From: an uncultured Candidatus Saccharibacteria bacterium
Lineage (GTDB): Bacteria > Patescibacteriota > Saccharimonadia > Saccharimonadales > Saccharimonadaceae
Direction: 5' to 3'
Assembly (NCBI GenBank): GCA_937876715.1
Contig: CALEGA010000010.1
Span: forward strand, 1 to 6,543
Length of the DNA stretch: 6,543 nucleotides
Shown here: one piece after another, positions 4,317 through 6,543 of the stretch
Layout of the letters: each line of letters begins with the position of its first letter
Position numbering within the stretch: position 1 is the first letter of the stretch
The notes under the pieces: generated by a model
What the model was told of the DNA's origin: nothing
Database searches by the model: none
What the model saw: only the letters and a program-made list of their open reading frames with translations
Translations under genes and position numbers: made by a program

Positions 4317-6543
4317 TTAGACAACTTCCGCACCGAGCGTCTGCAATTCTTTAACGATTGTCTCCATTATATCAGAAACCTCTGAACTTGCTAGGGTTTT
4401 TTCGCTGCTGGCGATTTCAAGGTGGAACGAGAGATTTTTGGTGCTTAGGATGCCCTTTTTATAAATGGAAACTGGTTCTAGTTTATAAATTATACCTGAG
4501 ATTTTGCTTAAAACGTCCGTGATTTTGGCTTCGACGTTAGCGTAGTTGGTGGCAACAGCAACGCGGACGGTGAGGTCGCGAGAGACGAACGGGAAGCGGG
4601 AGAGTTTGATGCCGAATTTTTTAGCACTTTCGGCGTTTAAACAGGGGTCGAGAGTTAATTGAAGCGCGGAGACGGTTTGCGCAATTTTGAAGCGCCTGAG
4701 GACGGTTTTCTTGACTTCGCCTAGCTCGCCGATTTTTTCATTGTTGAGGAAAATGGCGACAGCGTGGAGCGGCTCAAGAATGTTCGACGTTTCGAGCGGC
4801 TTGAGTTCAAATTGTAAGTTGAGGGATTTTTCGAGCTCTTGCAAGATTTGTTTGACGGCGTAGAAGTCGCTGAACGTAGTGAGACCGAGCTCGGTTTGCA
4901 TAACCGGCACGTTCTCTTCGTTTAAACTCCAGGATTTTTGGCTGACTTGGTTAAGCTCGTAGAGAGTAAAGTCCTTGAAGCCCGCCTTCTCGTTGTCGTG
5001 GAGCTTGTCGAGGAGGGAGGGGAGGAGAGATTGGCGGAAACATTCGAGTTCGGGCGAGATGGAGTTGACGATTTGGTAAGAGTCTTCGGGGTCTTCGCCG
5101 GCTTTTTCTTGCAGAGCTTTGGAGACGAAAGAATAGGTCAAGAGTTCGTTCGCGCCGAGGCGGTCGGAAAGGACAGTGCGGAGCTTGGACTTAAACTCGA
5201 ACATCGGGTCAACGGTCGGACAGACGAACGGGTGCTTGGGGAAGTCGAGCGGGAGGTTGTCGAAGCCGAGGAGGCGACCGATTTCTTCGATGACGTCTTC
5301 TTTGATGTGGATGTCGGTGCGCCAGAGCGGAGCGGTGACGTCGAGGAGGCTACCTCTGCTTTCGACCTTAAAGCCGGTGTTGCTGAGGGTGTTGATAATG
5401 AGCGTTTCGTTATAATCGGAGCCGAGGACGTTGTTAACGTCGATGACGGAAAGGCTGACGACGTTTTCTTTGAGCGGGCGCATATATTTGCGGGCGATGA
5501 ACTCGACTTTAGGTGTGCCTGCCGTGAGGGCGATTTCTTGGGCGACGGCAAGCATCACGGGTTCGCAGTTAACAGCGGGCTGACCTTTGGTGAAGCGAGT
5601 GATGGCTTCGCTGAAAATGCCGTGGGTCATTTGGGTTTTGCGGAGGTTATAGAGCGAGAAAGTGGCAGATTCAAGAATAACGCGGCGGGTGGAGCCGTCG
5701 ATTTTGGTGGATTCGCCACCCATAGCGCCGGCGAGAGCGACGGGCGTGTCGCCAGAGCAGATGACGATGTCGGTCGGGACAAGTGTGATTTCCTTGCCGT
5801 CGAGGAGAGTGAGTTTTTCGTCCTGACGGGCGAGACGGACGCGAATTGATGGCGTGTCGGTGCCGCCGACCTTGACGAATTTATCATAGTCGAAGGCGTG
5901 GAGTGGCTGACCGGTGAGGAGCATATATTCATTCGTGAGGTCAACGATTTTGGAAATCGAGTGCATACCAGCTTTGGCGAGGAAAGCGGCGTTGAAGTCG
6001 AAGTAAGGGTTGACCGCGAGGGGGTTTTCGAGGTCGATGACGGCGCAGGTATAGCACGGGCAGATGTCGGCGGATTCGATGGAAATGATTTCGTCTTTAA
6101 CGTCAGCGTCGGCAGAGACCATACGCGGAGCGTGGTAGCTTTGCCCGAGGATGCCGGCGACTTCGCGAGCGAAACCCCAGATGCCGAAGCAATCGGGACG
6201 GTGGGTGAGGGATTTGTTTTCCACTTCAATAATTTTGTCGTTCAAATCGAGGATGTCGGCGAGGAGGTCGCCAGGTTTGGCGGTCTCGGGGTCGAGTTCG
6301 ATGATGCCGGCGTGGTCTTCGCCCAGGGCGAGTTCGTCGGCGGCGGCGAGCATCCCGTGGCTCATAAAGCCGCGGAGTGGACGAGCGGAGATTTCGAAAG
6401 GCTCGGTGGTGCCGTAAGTAGCCGGAACGATAGCGCCCGGCGCAATCCACGCGGCGAGCATCCCTTTTTTGACGTTGGGTGCGCCGCAGACGACTTGGAT
6501 ATAGCCGTCGTGTTCGGGGTCAACGTAGTCGTTGAGTTTTTTG
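4317..6543 (-). CDS. pheT: Phenylalanyl-tRNA synthetase beta subunit (5' end beyond window)
   Basis: PheT pairs with PheS as an alpha2-beta2 enzyme that charges tRNA-Phe; the beta chain binds tRNA and edits mischarged Tyr-tRNA. About 741 codons are visible. Bacterial PheT is near 800, so roughly the first 60-80 residues are missing on the right. The frame is already open before the ATG at 6459-6461, which is internal: upstream codons give VVCGAPNVKKG, the start of the EMAPII-like tRNA-binding domain. Numbering from that internal Met: the rest of that domain with LRGFMSHGM (29-37); LTHRPDCFGIWGFARE (85-100); the B3/B4 editing domain with KIVDLTNEYMLLTGQPLHAFD (in 171-191), MGGE and LESATF (263-268); B5 at about 333-404 with DIHIKEDVIEEIGRLLGF; a synthetase-like core at about 415-605; and a C-terminal FDX-ACB domain at about 618-714 (FPFVSRDLTVRV). 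H188 and E264 probably match conserved editing-site residues. The usual R-F-E-R-G element reads RFTKG here. The stop is TAA. pheS was not seen and may lie to the right. Confidence 0.96.
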   Translation of the reverse strand, partial: KKLNDYVDPEHDGYIQVVCGAPNVKKGMLAAWIAPGAIVPATYGTTEPFEISARPLRGFMSHGMLAAADELALGEDHAGIIELDPETAKPGDLLADILDLNDKIIEVENKSLTHRPDCFGIWGFAREVAGILGQSYHAPRMVSADADVKDEIISIESADICPCYTCAVIDLENPLAVNPYFDFNAAFLAKAGMHSISKIVDLTNEYMLLTGQPLHAFDYDKFVKVGGTDTPSIRVRLARQDEKLTLLDGKEITLVPTDIVICSGDTPVALAGAMGGESTKIDGSTRRVILESATFSLYNLRKTQMTHGIFSEAITRFTKGQPAVNCEPVMLAVAQEIALTAGTPKVEFIARKYMRPLKENVVSLSVIDVNNVLGSDYNETLIINTLSNTGFKVESRGSLLDVTAPLWRTDIHIKEDVIEEIGRLLGFDNLPLDFPKHPFVCPTVDPMFEFKSKLRTVLSDRLGANELLTYSFVSKALQEKAGEDPEDSYQIVNSISPELECFRQSLLPSLLDKLHDNEKAGFKDFTLYELNQVSQKSWSLNEENVPVMQTELGLTTFSDFYAVKQILQELEKSLNLQFELKPLETSNILEPLHAVAIFLNNEKIGELGEVKKTVLRRFKIAQTVSALQLTLDPCLNAESAKKFGIKLSRFPFVSRDLTVRVAVATNYANVEAKITDVLSKISGIIYKLEPVSIYKKGILSTKNLSFHLEIASSEKTLASSEVSDIMETIVKELQTLGAEVV
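4658..4688 (-). repeat. 31-bp repeated sequence, copy 2 (inside pheT)
   Basis: This is the second copy of the sequence at 2552-2582, in the same orientation and the same codon phase, with mismatches only at positions 16 and 18. It encodes KIAQTVSALQ near the end of the PheT synthetase-like core. The two host proteins are unrelated, so protein homology does not explain the match. Confidence 0.5.

Noticed and set aside
4938..5849. Plus-strand open frame of 303 codons
   Set aside because: It is antisense to the B5 and editing regions of pheT. It stays open because of the codon bias of pheT and encodes an acidic sequence without motifs.
5138..6229. Minus-strand open frames overlapping pheT in another phase (5138-5551 and 5627-6229)
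   Set aside because: They are low-complexity Ser/Pro/Lys-rich shadows. The pheT frame is conserved throughout the same stretch.
6459..6461. ATG as the start of pheT
   Set aside because: The frame continues upstream to the window edge and encodes the conserved VVCGAPNV segment of the tRNA-binding domain, so this methionine is internal.
1..6543. UGA recoding as glycine (Gracilibacteria-like code)
   Set aside because: No in-frame TGA occurs in about 2,150 codons of the four genes, whereas a recoded genome would be expected to use it often for glycine. The three visible stops are TAA, TAG and TAA, so the standard code is the simpler reading.

Overview
All four genes in this window lie on the minus strand, so they are transcribed from right to left. 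In transcription order they are: the 3' nine-tenths of pheT (phenylalanyl-tRNA synthetase beta chain, running off the right edge), a membrane-anchored FKBP-type peptidyl-prolyl isomerase, a full-length exonuclease I (sbcB), and the first 692 codons of a large secreted repeat protein that runs off the left edge. The long plus-strand reading frames are antisense shadows of these genes.

The likely source is a Patescibacteria (CPR) bacterium, most plausibly Candidatus Saccharibacteria (TM7). This is an inference from the cysteine-containing InlB-type B-repeats in a secreted protein, the flavour of the PheT sequence, and tight packing of unrelated genes. No rRNA or other phylogenetic marker is present, so confidence is moderate (about 0.6). 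The visible stop codons are TAA, TAG and TAA. There is no in-frame TGA in roughly 2,150 codons, which argues against the UGA=Gly code of Gracilibacteria and Absconditabacteria.

Right part (3548-6543): pheT, the FKBP gene and sbcB look like one transcription unit. pheT and FKBP are 15 nt apart with a near-perfect Shine-Dalgarno between them. The sbcB ribosome site lies inside the last codons of the FKBP gene, which suggests translational coupling. The three functions (tRNA charging, folding of exported proteins, single-strand DNA degradation) are not obviously related, so this is probably housekeeping packing rather than a pathway.

Left part (1-2111): after a 47-nt gap with a weak AT-rich hairpin comes a strong promoter (TTG-type -35, 17-nt spacer, extended -10 TGTTATAAT). 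Its predicted start point falls at or next to the ATG of the surface-protein gene, so that mRNA is probably leaderless. The protein has a signal peptide, a Gly/Ser linker, an unrecognised six-cysteine domain, two InlB-type B-repeats each with a cysteine pair, and then tandem units of an unrecognised repeat of about 140 residues with ASSNY and C-F-Y-L-[KR]-Y landmarks. This repeat is the best candidate for something undescribed here. A second puzzle is a 31-bp sequence found twice, with 29 of 31 bases identical, inside sbcB and inside pheT.
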